A stretch of DNA of 64,000 bases from Haloplanus litoreus (GTDB lineage: Archaea; Halobacteriota; Halobacteria; Halobacteriales; Haloferacaceae): assembly GCF_042677945.1 (NCBI RefSeq), contig NZ_JBHUDN010000009.1; one strand, written 5' to 3'. This document shows positions 46,128-54,611 of this stretch, piece after piece. Each line of letters begins with the position of its first letter. Within the stretch, counting starts at the first letter, position 1. The notes under the pieces were generated by a model. That model saw only the letters and a list, made by a program, of their open reading frames with translations, did not search any database and was not told where the DNA came from. A program made the position numbers and the translations under genes.

Positions 46128-46206
46128 CACGGGATCACCGTCGGGATCATTGATCGGGGTAGGTCGCCGACGGCGAAAAGCGTTGGGCGGTTCGGTGCCA
46201 GTCGCA

Positions 46207-46244
46207 AAATATAAAACCACTCAGTAATACCATCTAGTGGTATG
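46207..46244 (+). promoter_or_regulatory. thi4 promoter with palindrome over the start codon
   Basis: A clear TATA box (AAATATAAAA, 46207-46216) is followed by the perfect palindrome ATACCA-TCTAG-TGGTAT (46227-46243). The palindrome spans the predicted transcription start and the first two bases of the thi4 ATG (46242). A protein bound here would block initiation. A HTH-ThiN regulator gene lies 1.5 kb away. Confidence 0.7.
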
Positions 46245-47168
46245 TCTTCGTACGAGCAGTTCAGTCAGGTCGGCGAAGCGGACGTCACCCGAGCGATCGG
46301 ACAGGAGTGGACCGAGGAGTTCATGGACTTCTCGGATTCGGACGTGCTCATCGTCGGCGGCGGCCCGTCGGGGCTGATGGCAGCGAAGGAACTCTCCGAG
46401 CGCGGCGTCAAGACGATGGTCGTCGAGAAGAACAACTACCTCGGCGGCGGATTTTGGCTCGGCGGTTTCCTGATGAACAAGGTGACCGTCCGGGACCCGG
46501 CCCAGGACGTCCTGGAGGACCTCGACGTGGACTACAAGCCAGCACAGGATACGGAGGGACTCTACGTCGCCAACGGCCCGGAGGCGTGTTCGGGTCTGAT
46601 CAAGGCGGCGTGTGACGCCGGCGCGAAGATGCAGAACATGACGGAGTTCACCGACATCGTGATCCGCGAGGACCACCGCGTCGGCGGTATCGTCATGAAC
46701 TGGACGCCGGTCCACGCGCTACCCCGAGAGATCACCTGTGTCGACCCCATCGCCGTCGAGGCGGATCTGGTCATCGACGCGACGGGCCACGACGCCGTCG
46801 CCATCTCCAAACTCGACGAACGGGGGGTCCTCGACGCCCCGGGCATTCAGCACGCCAAGGAGCACAACACCGGGATGGATCAGACCGGTGACGACTCCTA
46901 CGGGGCGCCGGGTCACGACTCGCCGGGTCACGACTCGATGTGGGTCGGCGAGAGCGAGGACGCCGTCGTCGAACACACGGGCGTCGTCCACGACGGTCTG
47001 ATCGCGACGGGGATGGCCGTCGCCACCACCTACGGCCTGCCGCGCATGGGTCCGACCTTCGGCGCGATGCTCGTCTCGGGCAAGCGCGCCGCGCAGGCCG
47101 CCATCGACGAACTCGGCGTCGACGCCGCCGACGTGGAACTCACGTCGCGGGCGCCCGCCGACGACTGA
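46242..47168 (+). CDS. thi4: Thiazole synthase Thi4 (ADP-thiazole formation for thiamine)
   Basis: The 308-aa Rossmann-fold enzyme makes the thiazole moiety of thiamine from NAD and glycine. It shows VLIVGGGPSGLMAAKEL, the motif LGGGFWLGGFLMNKV, and REITCVDPIAVEAD with Cys166. That position corresponds to the functional Cys of Haloferax (Cys165) and the sulfur-donating Cys of yeast Thi4; sulfide-using methanogen enzymes have His there. Its C-terminal FAD/NAD part includes LPRMGPTFGAMLVSGKRAA. The message is probably leaderless and repressed through the palindrome on its start codon. Confidence 0.95.
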   Translation: MSSYEQFSQVGEADVTRAIGQEWTEEFMDFSDSDVLIVGGGPSGLMAAKELSERGVKTMVVEKNNYLGGGFWLGGFLMNKVTVRDPAQDVLEDLDVDYKPAQDTEGLYVANGPEACSGLIKAACDAGAKMQNMTEFTDIVIREDHRVGGIVMNWTPVHALPREITCVDPIAVEADLVIDATGHDAVAISKLDERGVLDAPGIQHAKEHNTGMDQTGDDSYGAPGHDSPGHDSMWVGESEDAVVEHTGVVHDGLIATGMAVATTYGLPRMGPTFGAMLVSGKRAAQAAIDELGVDAADVELTSRAPADD

Positions 47169-47177
47169 TCGCTCCCG

Positions 47178-47936
47178 ATGGTCGAGACGGTCACGCTCTA
47201 CCGCGCGCCGACGACGCCCGCCGACGCCGACGCCCTCGCCGCGTGGCTTCGGGGGCGAGTCGACGCCGAGGTGCGCGTGCGCGACCGGCTGTTGGGAACG
47301 CGGTCCGACGACGACCTGCCCGAGGAACTGGCCGCGGCTCGCGTCACCGACCCCTCCGAGCGGGCGACGGGGAACACGATGCTCGGTATCGTCCGCTACG
47401 AGGAGCGGGTGCTCGACGACCCGGAACGCGCGGGCGGCGTCGTCTACGACGGCCGCGCAGTCCAGCGGGCGCTGAACGCCCGACTCCCCGGCGAGCAGGG
47501 ACTCGACCACCTCCATCTCCCCTTGCTCGACCGGGTGATCGGCACGTGGGGCGGCCACGACGGCCGCTGGCACAAGCGGGTGGCCGTCCTCGGCCAACCC
47601 GCGCTCGTTTCGGTCCCCGGCCTCTACGAGGCGCCGGCCAAGCCCGAAGCGTACTACGAGGCCAAGAGCAAACACGCCCTGATGACGGGCGACGCCCCGC
47701 CCCGAGAGGTGCTGGAGGCGGAACTCGACGGCGACTTTCTCGTCGCCGACGACCCGCGGACGACCGAGGCGCTGCGGGGGTACGTCATCGCCGCGGTGGA
47801 CCTGCTGGAGTCGGGGACCGCGTTCTGTGACGACGAGCGGTGCCGCCTCCACGACGCGCACCGCCAGCCCGGCGTGATCCGCGCACAACTGCGCGACCCA
47901 CCCTTCTGTGAGACACACGCCGAGCGGTACGGGTAG
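47178..47936 (+). CDS. Conserved haloarchaeal protein with Cys/His-rich C-terminus (DUF6775-like)
   Basis: The 252-aa protein starts VETVTLYRAPTTPADADALA and has a mixed alpha/beta middle. It ends with a metal-site-like cluster: FCDDERCRLHDAHRQPG, then PFCETHAERYG. The tail resembles that of archaemetzincin-related DUF6775 proteins, although the HExxH zinc-protease motif itself is not visible. I therefore do not assign activity. It begins 9 nt after thi4 and may share its transcript, which could point to a thiamine-related or merely co-regulated role. Confidence 0.7.
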   Translation: MVETVTLYRAPTTPADADALAAWLRGRVDAEVRVRDRLLGTRSDDDLPEELAAARVTDPSERATGNTMLGIVRYEERVLDDPERAGGVVYDGRAVQRALNARLPGEQGLDHLHLPLLDRVIGTWGGHDGRWHKRVAVLGQPALVSVPGLYEAPAKPEAYYEAKSKHALMTGDAPPREVLEAELDGDFLVADDPRTTEALRGYVIAAVDLLESGTAFCDDERCRLHDAHRQPGVIRAQLRDPPFCETHAERYG

Positions 47937-47951
47937 TCCCGTCCGCGACAC

Positions 47952-48638
47952 CTATCGTCGTCCGGCGCTCAGGTAGGCGAAGCCCCCGATTCGCGTCCCG
48001 TGTGTCGTCTCGACGCAGGCGTCGAGGAGGGTCCGGTGTGCGGCGGCGACCCGCCGGTCGAGGACGCACGCCGGCGAGCCGTCGTGGTGGTCGCGGGTGC
48101 CCGGCGGGGCCGTGGCGACGACCAGCGCCCGGAACACGGGATTCAGTTGGCGCCCGAGGCGGTGGTGACTGCTGGCCAGATCCAACAGGGCGAGTCGCTC
48201 CGGATTCAGGTCGTCCAGCCAGCGGCGGACCGTCGCCGCCGGATCGGGGAGCATCCCCACGAGGAAGGTGGCGACGACGGCGTCGACGTCGGCGTCGGCG
48301 AGGGGGAGTCGGGTGGCGTCACCCCGGCAGACGTGGACGTTCGTCCAGCCCTCCCGGGCGACGTGGGCACGGGCGCGTGCCACCGCGCCGGGGGCGAAGT
48401 CGACGCCGACGACGGTGCCCGACGGACCGACGCGTTCGCGGAGGGCGGGCAGGTTCGCGCCCGTCCCACAGCCGACGTCGACGACGGTGTCGCCCGGGGC
48501 GAGGTCGAGTGCCGCGGCGGTGTCGCGCCGGAGGCCGCGGACACCCGGAGCGCGGCGCGCGAGGGTGTCGTAGGCGCGCGCCCACCGCGAGTAGAAACCC
48601 TGTGCGGCGGTCGCCCGGTCGGAATCCGGTGTCGTCAC
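47952..48638 (-). CDS. SAM-dependent methyltransferase, class I
   Basis: The 228-aa protein has the Rossmann methyltransferase signature TVVDVGCGTGANLPALRERV (motif I), GVDFAPGAVARARAH (motif II), HVCRGDATRLPLADADVD (motif III-like) and a UbiE/MenG-like first half (FYSRWARAYDTLARRAPGVR). The substrate is unknown; quinone or lipid methylation is possible. The GTG start overlaps the thiR stop by 4 nt (GTGA), so it is the last gene of the dcd-thiR-methyltransferase operon. It is convergent with the preceding gene. Confidence 0.87.
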   Translation of the reverse strand: MTTPDSDRATAAQGFYSRWARAYDTLARRAPGVRGLRRDTAAALDLAPGDTVVDVGCGTGANLPALRERVGPSGTVVGVDFAPGAVARARAHVAREGWTNVHVCRGDATRLPLADADVDAVVATFLVGMLPDPAATVRRWLDDLNPERLALLDLASSHHRLGRQLNPVFRALVVATAPPGTRDHHDGSPACVLDRRVAAAHRTLLDACVETTHGTRIGGFAYLSAGRR

Positions 48639-49609
48639 CCTTGGCAGTGATCGCGGACGATGCGCGCCACTGCGGGGGCGTCGTCCCCGAGGATGTAGGT
48701 GATGGGTTCGATACCGAAGCCGCCGGTCTGGTAGAGGACGAACGGCGAGTCGGGGTCGGCTTCGCGCACGGCGTCGGCGACGCCCGGTCGCGTCGTGTCA
48801 TCGTCCTCGCCGGCCTCCCGGTCGGCACCGTCGTCGACTGTCGGTCGGCTACTCGTCGCCCCGTGTTCGACGGCGAACTCGACGGTCGGGTAGCCGGCCG
48901 CGCGCAGGTCGTCGATCAGGGCCGGGTCGTACCGGAGGTTGACGGCGCCACGGACCGGCGCGCCGGCGTCACGGGCCGACAGCAACACCGAGGCGACGTG
49001 TTCGCTGACGCCGAACTCGGGATCGGAGGGCACCGTCGCGGTGCCCCGCACGTCGAAGATGCGACCCGGGACGGCGGCCACGTCCTCCACGTCCGCCGCG
49101 TCGGGCAGGCACTCGACGAGGTTCGAGCCGACGTTCGGCACCAGGGCGGCGAAGCCGGAGGTGTTCCGGAGGATGCGCAGTCCGCGCCGCACCGACGAGC
49201 GGACCTCCTCAGTCGTCCGTACGGTACTCTCGGGGTCGTGTACGTCGAAGTCGCCGCCGTGTTCGCGGAGTTCCGGCATGACCTCGCGGTGCCGCTCGGC
49301 GAGCAGGTCGCCGTCCTCTAGCTGCCGGATCACGACCTCGATTTCGACCAGCGCCTGGACGCGACTCATGTCGCCCGTCGCCAGGCCGGAGCCGACCCGC
49401 TCGACCAGGTCACGGACTCGGTCGTCCGCGCTGATCCGGTCGCTCGTGGTGACTTCGCCGTGGGCGTACTTCGAGACGGCCGACTGGGAGATCCCGAGGG
49501 CCTCCGCCACCTCGCGCTGGGTGAAGCCACGCTCGCGGAGATCAGCCGCGAGCATGGAGCGGATGGTGGGCAAAAACTCCTCGACGACGAGTTCCTCGAC
49601 GAACTTCAT
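48635..49609 (-). CDS. thiR: ThiR-type regulator: HTH plus ThiN domain
   Basis: The 324-aa protein has an N-terminal helix-turn-helix (residues 28-52, FTQREVAEALGISQSAVSKY) and a C-terminal ThiN (thiamine-phosphate synthase-like) domain of about 180 residues, with FAALVPNVGSNLVECLPDAA and SPFVLYQTGGFGIEPITYIL. In archaea this fusion acts as a thiamine-phosphate-responsive repressor (ThiR) of thiamine genes, as distinct from the ThiDN enzyme. It sits 1.5 kb from thi4, whose start codon carries a perfect palindrome, a likely operator. It overlaps dcd and the methyltransferase gene by 4 nt each. Confidence 0.86.
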   Translation of the reverse strand: MKFVEELVVEEFLPTIRSMLAADLRERGFTQREVAEALGISQSAVSKYAHGEVTTSDRISADDRVRDLVERVGSGLATGDMSRVQALVEIEVVIRQLEDGDLLAERHREVMPELREHGGDFDVHDPESTVRTTEEVRSSVRRGLRILRNTSGFAALVPNVGSNLVECLPDAADVEDVAAVPGRIFDVRGTATVPSDPEFGVSEHVASVLLSARDAGAPVRGAVNLRYDPALIDDLRAAGYPTVEFAVEHGATSSRPTVDDGADREAGEDDDTTRPGVADAVREADPDSPFVLYQTGGFGIEPITYILGDDAPAVARIVRDHCQG

Positions 49610-50187
49610 GATTCGAACTCGGGGTCGTCCCCGATGCGGGAGGCCTGTGGGCCCTGCTGGTCCTGGTACTTCGATCCGCGGTCGGTGCCGTAGGGCCGGT
49701 CGGCGGGCGAGGAGAGTTCGGTGAAGACGAGTTGGGAGACGCGCATGCCCGGCGTGAGGGCCACGGGGGCGGTCCCGAGATTCGACAGTTCGAGGGTTAC
49801 CTGGCCGCGGTATCCGGGATCGACGAAGCCTGCGGTGGCGTGAACGACGACGGCGAGGCGGCCGAGCGACGACCGCCCCTCGACGTTCGCGACGAGGTCG
49901 TGGGGGATTTCGACGCGCTCTCGGGTCGTCCCGAGGACGAAGTCGCCGGGGTGGAGGATGAACTCGTCGCCGTCGTCGACGACCGTTTCGGCGATGTACT
50001 CGCTGACCTCCCCCTCGCGGGTGGGGTGGATACACGGGATGTTCGTGCGCTGGAACTCCAGGAACTCCGACCCCAGACGGAGGTCGACGCTGGCCGGCTG
50101 CACCTGCTGGTCTACGTCGTCCAGCGGGTCGATCACGAGGTCACCCTCGCGGAGACGGGCGAGGATGTCGGTGTCCGACAGGATCAT
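49606..50187 (-). CDS. dcd: dCTP deaminase
   Basis: The 193-aa enzyme deaminates dCTP to dUTP in pyrimidine deoxynucleotide synthesis and has the trimeric dUTPase-like fold. It shows MILSDTDILARLREGDLVI at the start, VQPASVDLRLGSEF, the core VEGRSSLGRLAVVVHATAGF, VDPGYRGQVTLELSN and a C-terminal KYQDQQGPQASRI. The ATG at 50187 gives the standard length; a longer frame adds a non-conserved Arg-rich leader. It is the first gene of an operon with thiR. Confidence 0.96.
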   Translation of the reverse strand: MILSDTDILARLREGDLVIDPLDDVDQQVQPASVDLRLGSEFLEFQRTNIPCIHPTREGEVSEYIAETVVDDGDEFILHPGDFVLGTTRERVEIPHDLVANVEGRSSLGRLAVVVHATAGFVDPGYRGQVTLELSNLGTAPVALTPGMRVSQLVFTELSSPADRPYGTDRGSKYQDQQGPQASRIGDDPEFES

Positions 50188-50348
50188 ACCTACACGGAAG
50201 CGTCGAGGGGTAAAATCCCCCCGGTCGCGGGGTCGCGAGTCTCGCTCGAGGGCCGTGAGTGGGCGCGTACTCCGGCCGAGCGCCATTCGTGACGGACTCG
50301 TGAGGGAAACGGCAACGCTTTTTTGAGACGGTTAGAAACCCGTAGGGT

Positions 50349-51485
50349 ATGTCAGATGAGGTCAAGCGGGGACTGGAGGGAGTGGTCGTTTCCGAGTCCC
50401 GGCTGAGCTACATCGACGGCGACGCCGGCGAGCTGGGCTACCGCGGGTACGCCATCGAAGACTTCGCACACGAGGCGAGCTACGAGGAGGTGTTGTCGCT
50501 GCTTTGGAACGGGGAGTGGCCGACACGCTCCGAGCGCGACGAGTTCGCAGCCCGACTGGCCGACGAACGGGAACTCGACCCAGCCGTCTACGACCTCATC
50601 GCGGAACTCGCATCGACGGACGCGAACCCGATGGCAACGATGCGCACGGTGACGTCGGCACTCTCTGCGTACGACGCCGACACCGACGCGTCCCCCGACG
50701 ACCGCGAGGCGAATCTCGCGAAGGGCTGTCGGATCACCGCGAAACTGCCGACGGCGCTGGCGGCGTTCGCCCGTCTCCGCAACGGCGACGACCCCGTCGA
50801 ACCCCGCGCGGATCTGGACCACGCGGCGAACTTCCTCTACATGCTGAACGACACGGAACCGGACGAGGTAGCGGCCGAGACGTTCGACACCGCGCTCGTC
50901 CTCCACGCCGACCACGGGCTGAACGCGTCGACGTTCTCCGCGCTGGTGACCACCTCGACCATGTCGGATCTCCACAGCGGCGTCACGAGCGCCATCGGGA
51001 CGCTCGCGGGTGGCCTCCACGGCGGCGCCAACCAGAACGTCATGCGGATGCTGAAGGAAATCGACGAGAGCGGGAAAGAGCCCCGGGAGTGGATCGAAGA
51101 CGCAGTCGCCGGGGGCGAGCGAATCCCCGGTTTCGGCCACCGCGTCTACAACGTCCGGGATCCGCGTGCGGGCATCCTCGAGACGTACTCCCAGCGTCTC
51201 GGCGAGACGGCTGGCGACCCTCGATGGTACGATTACTCCGTCGCCATCGAGGACTACATGACCGAGGAGAAGGGACTCGCCCCCAACGTCGACTTCTACT
51301 CGGCGTCGATGTACTACCAGATGGGCATCCCGATGGATCTCTACACCCCCATCTTCGCCCTGTCCCGGGTCGGTGGCTGGATCGCCCACATGCTCGAACA
51401 GTACGAGGACAACCGCCTGATCCGACCCCGTGCGCGCTACGTCGGCGAACGTAACCGCGAGTTCGTCCCGCTCGACGAGCGGTAG
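50349..51485 (+). CDS. citZ: Citrate synthase
   Basis: The 378-aa enzyme condenses acetyl-CoA and oxaloacetate in the TCA cycle. It is the short type II form found in archaea. Conserved catalytic regions are VLHADHGLNAST (His), IPGFGHRVYNVRDPRAGIL (His/Arg) and VDFYSASMYYQMGIP (Asp). It begins KRGLEGVVVSESRLSYIDGD, typical of archaeal members. A TATA-like TTTTTTGAGA lies about 25 nt ahead of the ATG. It is divergent from dcd. Confidence 0.97.
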   Translation: MSDEVKRGLEGVVVSESRLSYIDGDAGELGYRGYAIEDFAHEASYEEVLSLLWNGEWPTRSERDEFAARLADERELDPAVYDLIAELASTDANPMATMRTVTSALSAYDADTDASPDDREANLAKGCRITAKLPTALAAFARLRNGDDPVEPRADLDHAANFLYMLNDTEPDEVAAETFDTALVLHADHGLNASTFSALVTTSTMSDLHSGVTSAIGTLAGGLHGGANQNVMRMLKEIDESGKEPREWIEDAVAGGERIPGFGHRVYNVRDPRAGILETYSQRLGETAGDPRWYDYSVAIEDYMTEEKGLAPNVDFYSASMYYQMGIPMDLYTPIFALSRVGGWIAHMLEQYEDNRLIRPRARYVGERNREFVPLDER

Positions 51486-51522
51486 TCGAAAGGCGGAACT
51501 ACGGGCCGGCACTGTCCCTCCT

Positions 51523-51915
51523 ATGGACGTATTCGTCTACGGGACGCTGACCGAACCGGAGCGGGTAAGCGCCGTCGTGGACTCCTTCGTCTTTCTCGGA
51601 GCGGCAGTCCTCGAGGGCTGTCACCCGGTCGCCGGCCGGTATCCGACGCTCGCACCTGGGGGGCGGACGGCCGGCCGCCTCCTCCGGACGGACGGCGTCG
51701 ACGCCCTCGACGACTACGAGGCGGTCGACGAGGGACTCTACGTCCGTGTCGACGCGCCGCGAACCGACGGCGGAACGGTCGCCGTCTACGTCGGGGATCC
51801 GGAGGCACTGGCGAGCGACGAACCGGTCACCTGGCCCGGAGACGGCACGTTCGAAGAGCGGGTTCGCCGCTACTTCGCCGACGGGTCGGCGGCCGTCCGC
51901 CCGGAACACTCTTGA
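51523..51915 (+). CDS. Gamma-glutamylcyclotransferase-like (AIG2/GGCT) protein
   Basis: The 130-aa protein has the family hallmark VFVYGTLTEPERV at the N-terminus, the catalytic-region Glu in LDDYEAVDEGLYVRV, and a C-terminal strand-helix end. Family members cyclise gamma-glutamyl amides; a link to gamma-glutamylcysteine turnover in haloarchaea is possible but unproved. The start at 51523 matches the fold start. It is 37 nt downstream of the citrate synthase gene and may be co-transcribed. Confidence 0.9.
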   Translation: MDVFVYGTLTEPERVSAVVDSFVFLGAAVLEGCHPVAGRYPTLAPGGRTAGRLLRTDGVDALDDYEAVDEGLYVRVDAPRTDGGTVAVYVGDPEALASDEPVTWPGDGTFEERVRRYFADGSAAVRPEHS

Positions 51916-52029
51916 CGTACGGTCGACGTGCGCCGCCCGCCCGGCGCGCTCGGTCCCCCCGCGCCATCCATCACTTTCACTTTCACTCCGCCTTCATGAC
52001 GTTTATATATGTCCCCAGTTATGATCTAA

Positions 52030-52204
52030 GCGCACGTCACACGCGTGCATTCCCCCTTCACACGCCAGAGAGCGGCCGCGCTACGCGTCTCTGGCGCCGA
52101 TTCGTCCTGCCGTGATCTCCGGGGCGCACAGCCCTTCGCTTCGGTTCCGCACTCCTCGTCGAACGCGGCTGCGAGAACGCGTTCGCGTCGCTCCGACGCG
52201 TGTG
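52030..52204 (+). ncRNA. Candidate structured non-coding RNA upstream of ilvA
   Basis: A strong TATA box (TTTATATAT, 52002-52010) predicts a transcript start near 52030-52036, yet no credible ORF follows. The stretch contains a 9-bp hairpin (CGCCAGAGA 52063-52071 with TCTCTGGCG 52088-52096) and a 7-bp hairpin (CGCGTCG-CTC-CGACGCG, 52184-52200). A 9-bp long-range match, CACACGCGT (52038-52046) with ACGCGTGTG (52196-52204), could close the whole molecule or compete with the last hairpin. A separate TATA box for ilvA lies just beyond. It could alternatively be an untranslated leader. Confidence 0.45.
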
Positions 52205-52243
52205 GGCCGACGTTACATAAACCGTTAACCGCCACCGTCGGGT

Positions 52244-53485
52244 ATGGGGGGTATGATCACGTTCGAGGACGTTCTCGACGCCCGGGAGCGGGTATCGGGG
52301 GTCGCGCGCCACACACCGCTCGAATATTCGTACGCCTTCTCCGAGATGACCGGCGCCGACGTTCACCTCAAACTGGAGAACTTCCAGCGCACCGGGGCGT
52401 TCAAGATCCGCGGCGCGATGAACCGAATCGAGACGCTGTCGGCCGATCAGCAGGCGGCTGGCGTCGTGACCGCGAGCGCCGGAAACCACGCTCAGGGCGT
52501 CGCTTTGGCGGCCACTCGAGCGGGTGTGGATTCGAAAATCGTCATGCCGGAGCACGCGCCGGTCTCCAAAGTGAAGGCCACCGAGCGCTACGGCGGTGAG
52601 ACCGTCCTCCACGGCGCCGACTACAGCGACGCTCAGGCCGAGGCCCACCGGATCGAACGCGAGGAGGGGCGGACGTACGTCCACGCCTTCGACGACGAGA
52701 TGGTGATGGCGGGCCAGGGAACCATCGGACTCGAAATCGTCGACGACTGCCCCGACGTGGACACCGTCATCGTCCCCATCGGCGGGGGCGGACTGATCTC
52801 GGGCATCGCAACGGCGGTGAAGGCCCACGACCCGGACGTGCGCGTGATCGGTGTCCAGGCCGAGGGCGCGTCGAGCGCCGCCGAGTCGCTCCGGAAGGGC
52901 GAAATCTACGAGCGCGAGAGCGTCGACACCATCGCGGACGGCATCGCCACCCGCCGGATCGGCGACCGTACCTTCGACGTGATCAAAGAGCGCGTCGACG
53001 AGGTGGTGACCGTCGACGACGAATCCATCGCCATCGCCCTCACCTACCTGCTCGAACGCGAGAAGGCACTCGCGGAGGGGGCGGGCGCCATCTCGCTCGC
53101 GGCCCTGCTCGACGACGACGGCATCGAGTACGACGAGGGCGAGACCATCGTCCCCGCCATCTGTGGCGGCAACATCGATCTCAACGTCCTGACGACCGTC
53201 GTGATGCGTGGCCTCGTGGCCACGGGTCGCTACCTGCGCTTCCGCACCATCCTCAAGGATCAGCCGGGTGCGTTGGTCGAACTCGGGACGATCATCGCCG
53301 CCCTCCGCGCGAACATCACCGCCTTCCACCACGACCGCACCTCGCGGGACGTGGCGATGAACGACGCACGCGTCGAACTCGAAGTCGAGACCCGGGGACC
53401 GGAGCACGTCGACGAACTGCTCTCGACGCTCCGTGGCGAGGGCTACGAAGTGGAAATCGTCAACGGCTACCAGATGTCGGTCTGA
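52244..53485 (+). CDS. ilvA: Threonine ammonia-lyase with ACT domain
   Basis: The 413-aa PLP enzyme deaminates threonine (or serine) to 2-oxobutyrate, feeding isoleucine synthesis or catabolism. The PLP lysine lies in RTGAFKIRGAMNRI, the phosphate-binding glycines in IPIGGGGLISGIA, and SAGNHAQGVALAA contacts the cofactor. A C-terminal ACT domain (about residues 325-413, LKDQPGALVELGTIIAAL) provides allosteric sensing. The TATA-like TTACATAA about 25 nt upstream supports a leaderless start at 52244; the ATG at 52253 is an alternative. Confidence 0.95.
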   Translation: MGGMITFEDVLDARERVSGVARHTPLEYSYAFSEMTGADVHLKLENFQRTGAFKIRGAMNRIETLSADQQAAGVVTASAGNHAQGVALAATRAGVDSKIVMPEHAPVSKVKATERYGGETVLHGADYSDAQAEAHRIEREEGRTYVHAFDDEMVMAGQGTIGLEIVDDCPDVDTVIVPIGGGGLISGIATAVKAHDPDVRVIGVQAEGASSAAESLRKGEIYERESVDTIADGIATRRIGDRTFDVIKERVDEVVTVDDESIAIALTYLLEREKALAEGAGAISLAALLDDDGIEYDEGETIVPAICGGNIDLNVLTTVVMRGLVATGRYLRFRTILKDQPGALVELGTIIAALRANITAFHHDRTSRDVAMNDARVELEVETRGPEHVDELLSTLRGEGYEVEIVNGYQMSV

Positions 53486-53634
53486 CCCCGTCGCTCGCGT
53501 CCCACGAGTCTCGGCCGACGTGGTCGCCGGCGTCGGTATCGTCGCTTTCGAGGCTCCACTCGACGGATCGACGACCACGGCAGGAACGGCCGTAGGTGTG
53601 TACTTTTAACCGGCGGCCGCCCGACAACCCGGGC

Positions 53635-54015
53635 GTGAAACGAACCATCAGTACCGACGACGCCCCCGCGGCCGTGGGCGCGTACAGTCAGGCAACCACC
53701 AACGGCTCCCTGCTGTTCACCGCGGGCCAGCTCCCGCTGACCACCGACGGCGAGCTCCTCGACGACGAGAGCGTCGCCACCCAGACCGAGCAGTCCCTCG
53801 ACAACGTGATGGCCATCCTCGCCGAGGAGGGCGCCGACGCGAGCGACCTGCTGAAGGTGACCATCTTCCTCGACGACATCGAGGACTTCGACGAGATGAA
53901 CGAGACGTACGGGACGTACTTCGACGCGGAGCCGCCGGCCCGGAGCGCCGTCGAGGTGGGGTCGGTGCCGAAGGGTGCGGCCCTCGAAATCGAGGCCATC
54001 GCCGACGTGGAGTGA
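53635..54015 (+). CDS. ridA: RidA-family enamine/imine deaminase
   Basis: The 126-aa protein matches RidA: APAAVGAYSQATTNGSLLFT, GQLPLTTDGEL, the trimer-site Arg in PPARSAVEVGSVPKGAALEIE, and a normal length. RidA hydrolyses reactive 2-aminoacrylate and related enamines released by threonine/serine dehydratases, which fits its position directly after ilvA. The start is GTG (53635), placed by homology and by a TATA-like TACTTTTAAC about 25 nt upstream. Its stop overlaps the next gene. Confidence 0.95.
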   Translation: MKRTISTDDAPAAVGAYSQATTNGSLLFTAGQLPLTTDGELLDDESVATQTEQSLDNVMAILAEEGADASDLLKVTIFLDDIEDFDEMNETYGTYFDAEPPARSAVEVGSVPKGAALEIEAIADVE

Positions 54016-54218
54016 CGCCCCAGCGCAAGTCGAGTCTCCTGTGGGGCGTGGTGGGCGCGCTTGCCTTCCTCGTTCTCGTGCAGGGGTACCGACTCCTCCT
54101 CGGTCCGCTCGGCCCGGGACTCTTCGCGCTCGGCGGCGTCGCCGTCCTCGTCGGCGCCACGTCCGCGGGTCTCACCTACGCTCTGGAGCCCCGAGTGCGG
54201 GGAAACAAAAGGAGTTAA
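54012..54218 (+). CDS. Small two-helix membrane protein
   Basis: The 68-aa protein starts with GTG overlapping the ridA stop (GTGA). It shows two hydrophobic segments (residues 9-26 and 32-56) and a basic C-terminus (EPRVRGNKRS). No family function is known to me. It is translationally coupled to ridA and ends just upstream of tRNA-Ser, so it is the last host-type gene before the provirus. Confidence 0.75.
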   Translation: MTPQRKSSLLWGVVGALAFLVLVQGYRLLLGPLGPGLFALGGVAVLVGATSAGLTYALEPRVRGNKRS

Positions 54219-54246
54219 AAGGTCGAGCGGGTATCCCTAACTGCGA

Positions 54247-54327
54247 GCCGGGATGGCCGAGTGGTAAGGCGCACGCCTGGAAAGCGTGTTCCCTCTGGGA
54301 TCCAGGGTTCAAATCCCTGTCCCGGCG
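54247..54327 (+). tRNA. tRNA-Ser (anticodon GGA)
   Basis: This is an 81-nt class II tRNA. The acceptor stem GCCGGGA pairs with TCCCGGC and has discriminator G. The D arm contains GGCCGAGTGGTAAGGC. The anticodon stem CACGC/GCGTG encloses CTGGAAA with anticodon GGA. A short variable arm and the T-arm CAGGG-TTCAAAT-CCCTG follow. Provirus genes begin 69 nt downstream, so its 3' end is the likely attachment site. Confidence 0.95.
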
Positions 54328-54395
54328 TCGCCTCATCCGTTTAGCTGTACTCTAACGCCCAGAGCAACCGCCACTTCTACCGGGGGTGTGTCGGC

Positions 54396-54611
54396 ATGAG
54401 CGGGCGCTCCTACGAGGGGCCCGCACTCGACGGGACTGTCCAGTACCTTGGGGAGGCGCCGTACCACCAGGGCGACGGCGAAACTGTCGACGTCGTCGAC
54501 GACGAGCCGACCGGTGAGGAGACGACCACGAATATCCCCGATTTGCAAGAGCGCCCCGCTGTCGAGAGACAGAGTACGTGGGCCGACTGGCAGGGAGGTG
54601 AGGACGCGTGA
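54396..54611 (+). CDS. Small provirus protein, acidic, unknown
   Basis: The 71-aa protein (start MSGRSYEGPALDGTVQYLGE) is acidic and probably mostly unstructured, without Cys clusters or a known domain. Its stop overlaps the next ATG/GTG (GTGA), making it the first member of a tightly coupled early cassette of four genes. The role is unknown; such small first genes in archaeal proviruses are often regulators or anti-host factors, which is only a guess. Confidence 0.6.
   Translation: MSGRSYEGPALDGTVQYLGEAPYHQGDGETVDVVDDEPTGEETTTNIPDLQERPAVERQSTWADWQGGEDA

Noticed and set aside
46200..46241. A TPP riboswitch ahead of thi4
   Set aside because: The TATA box leaves essentially no leader before the ATG, so there is no room for an aptamer; a DNA palindrome is present instead.
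48635..49609. A thiamine-phosphate synthase enzyme
   Set aside because: The ThiN domain is fused to an N-terminal helix-turn-helix rather than to a ThiD kinase, which is the regulator architecture.
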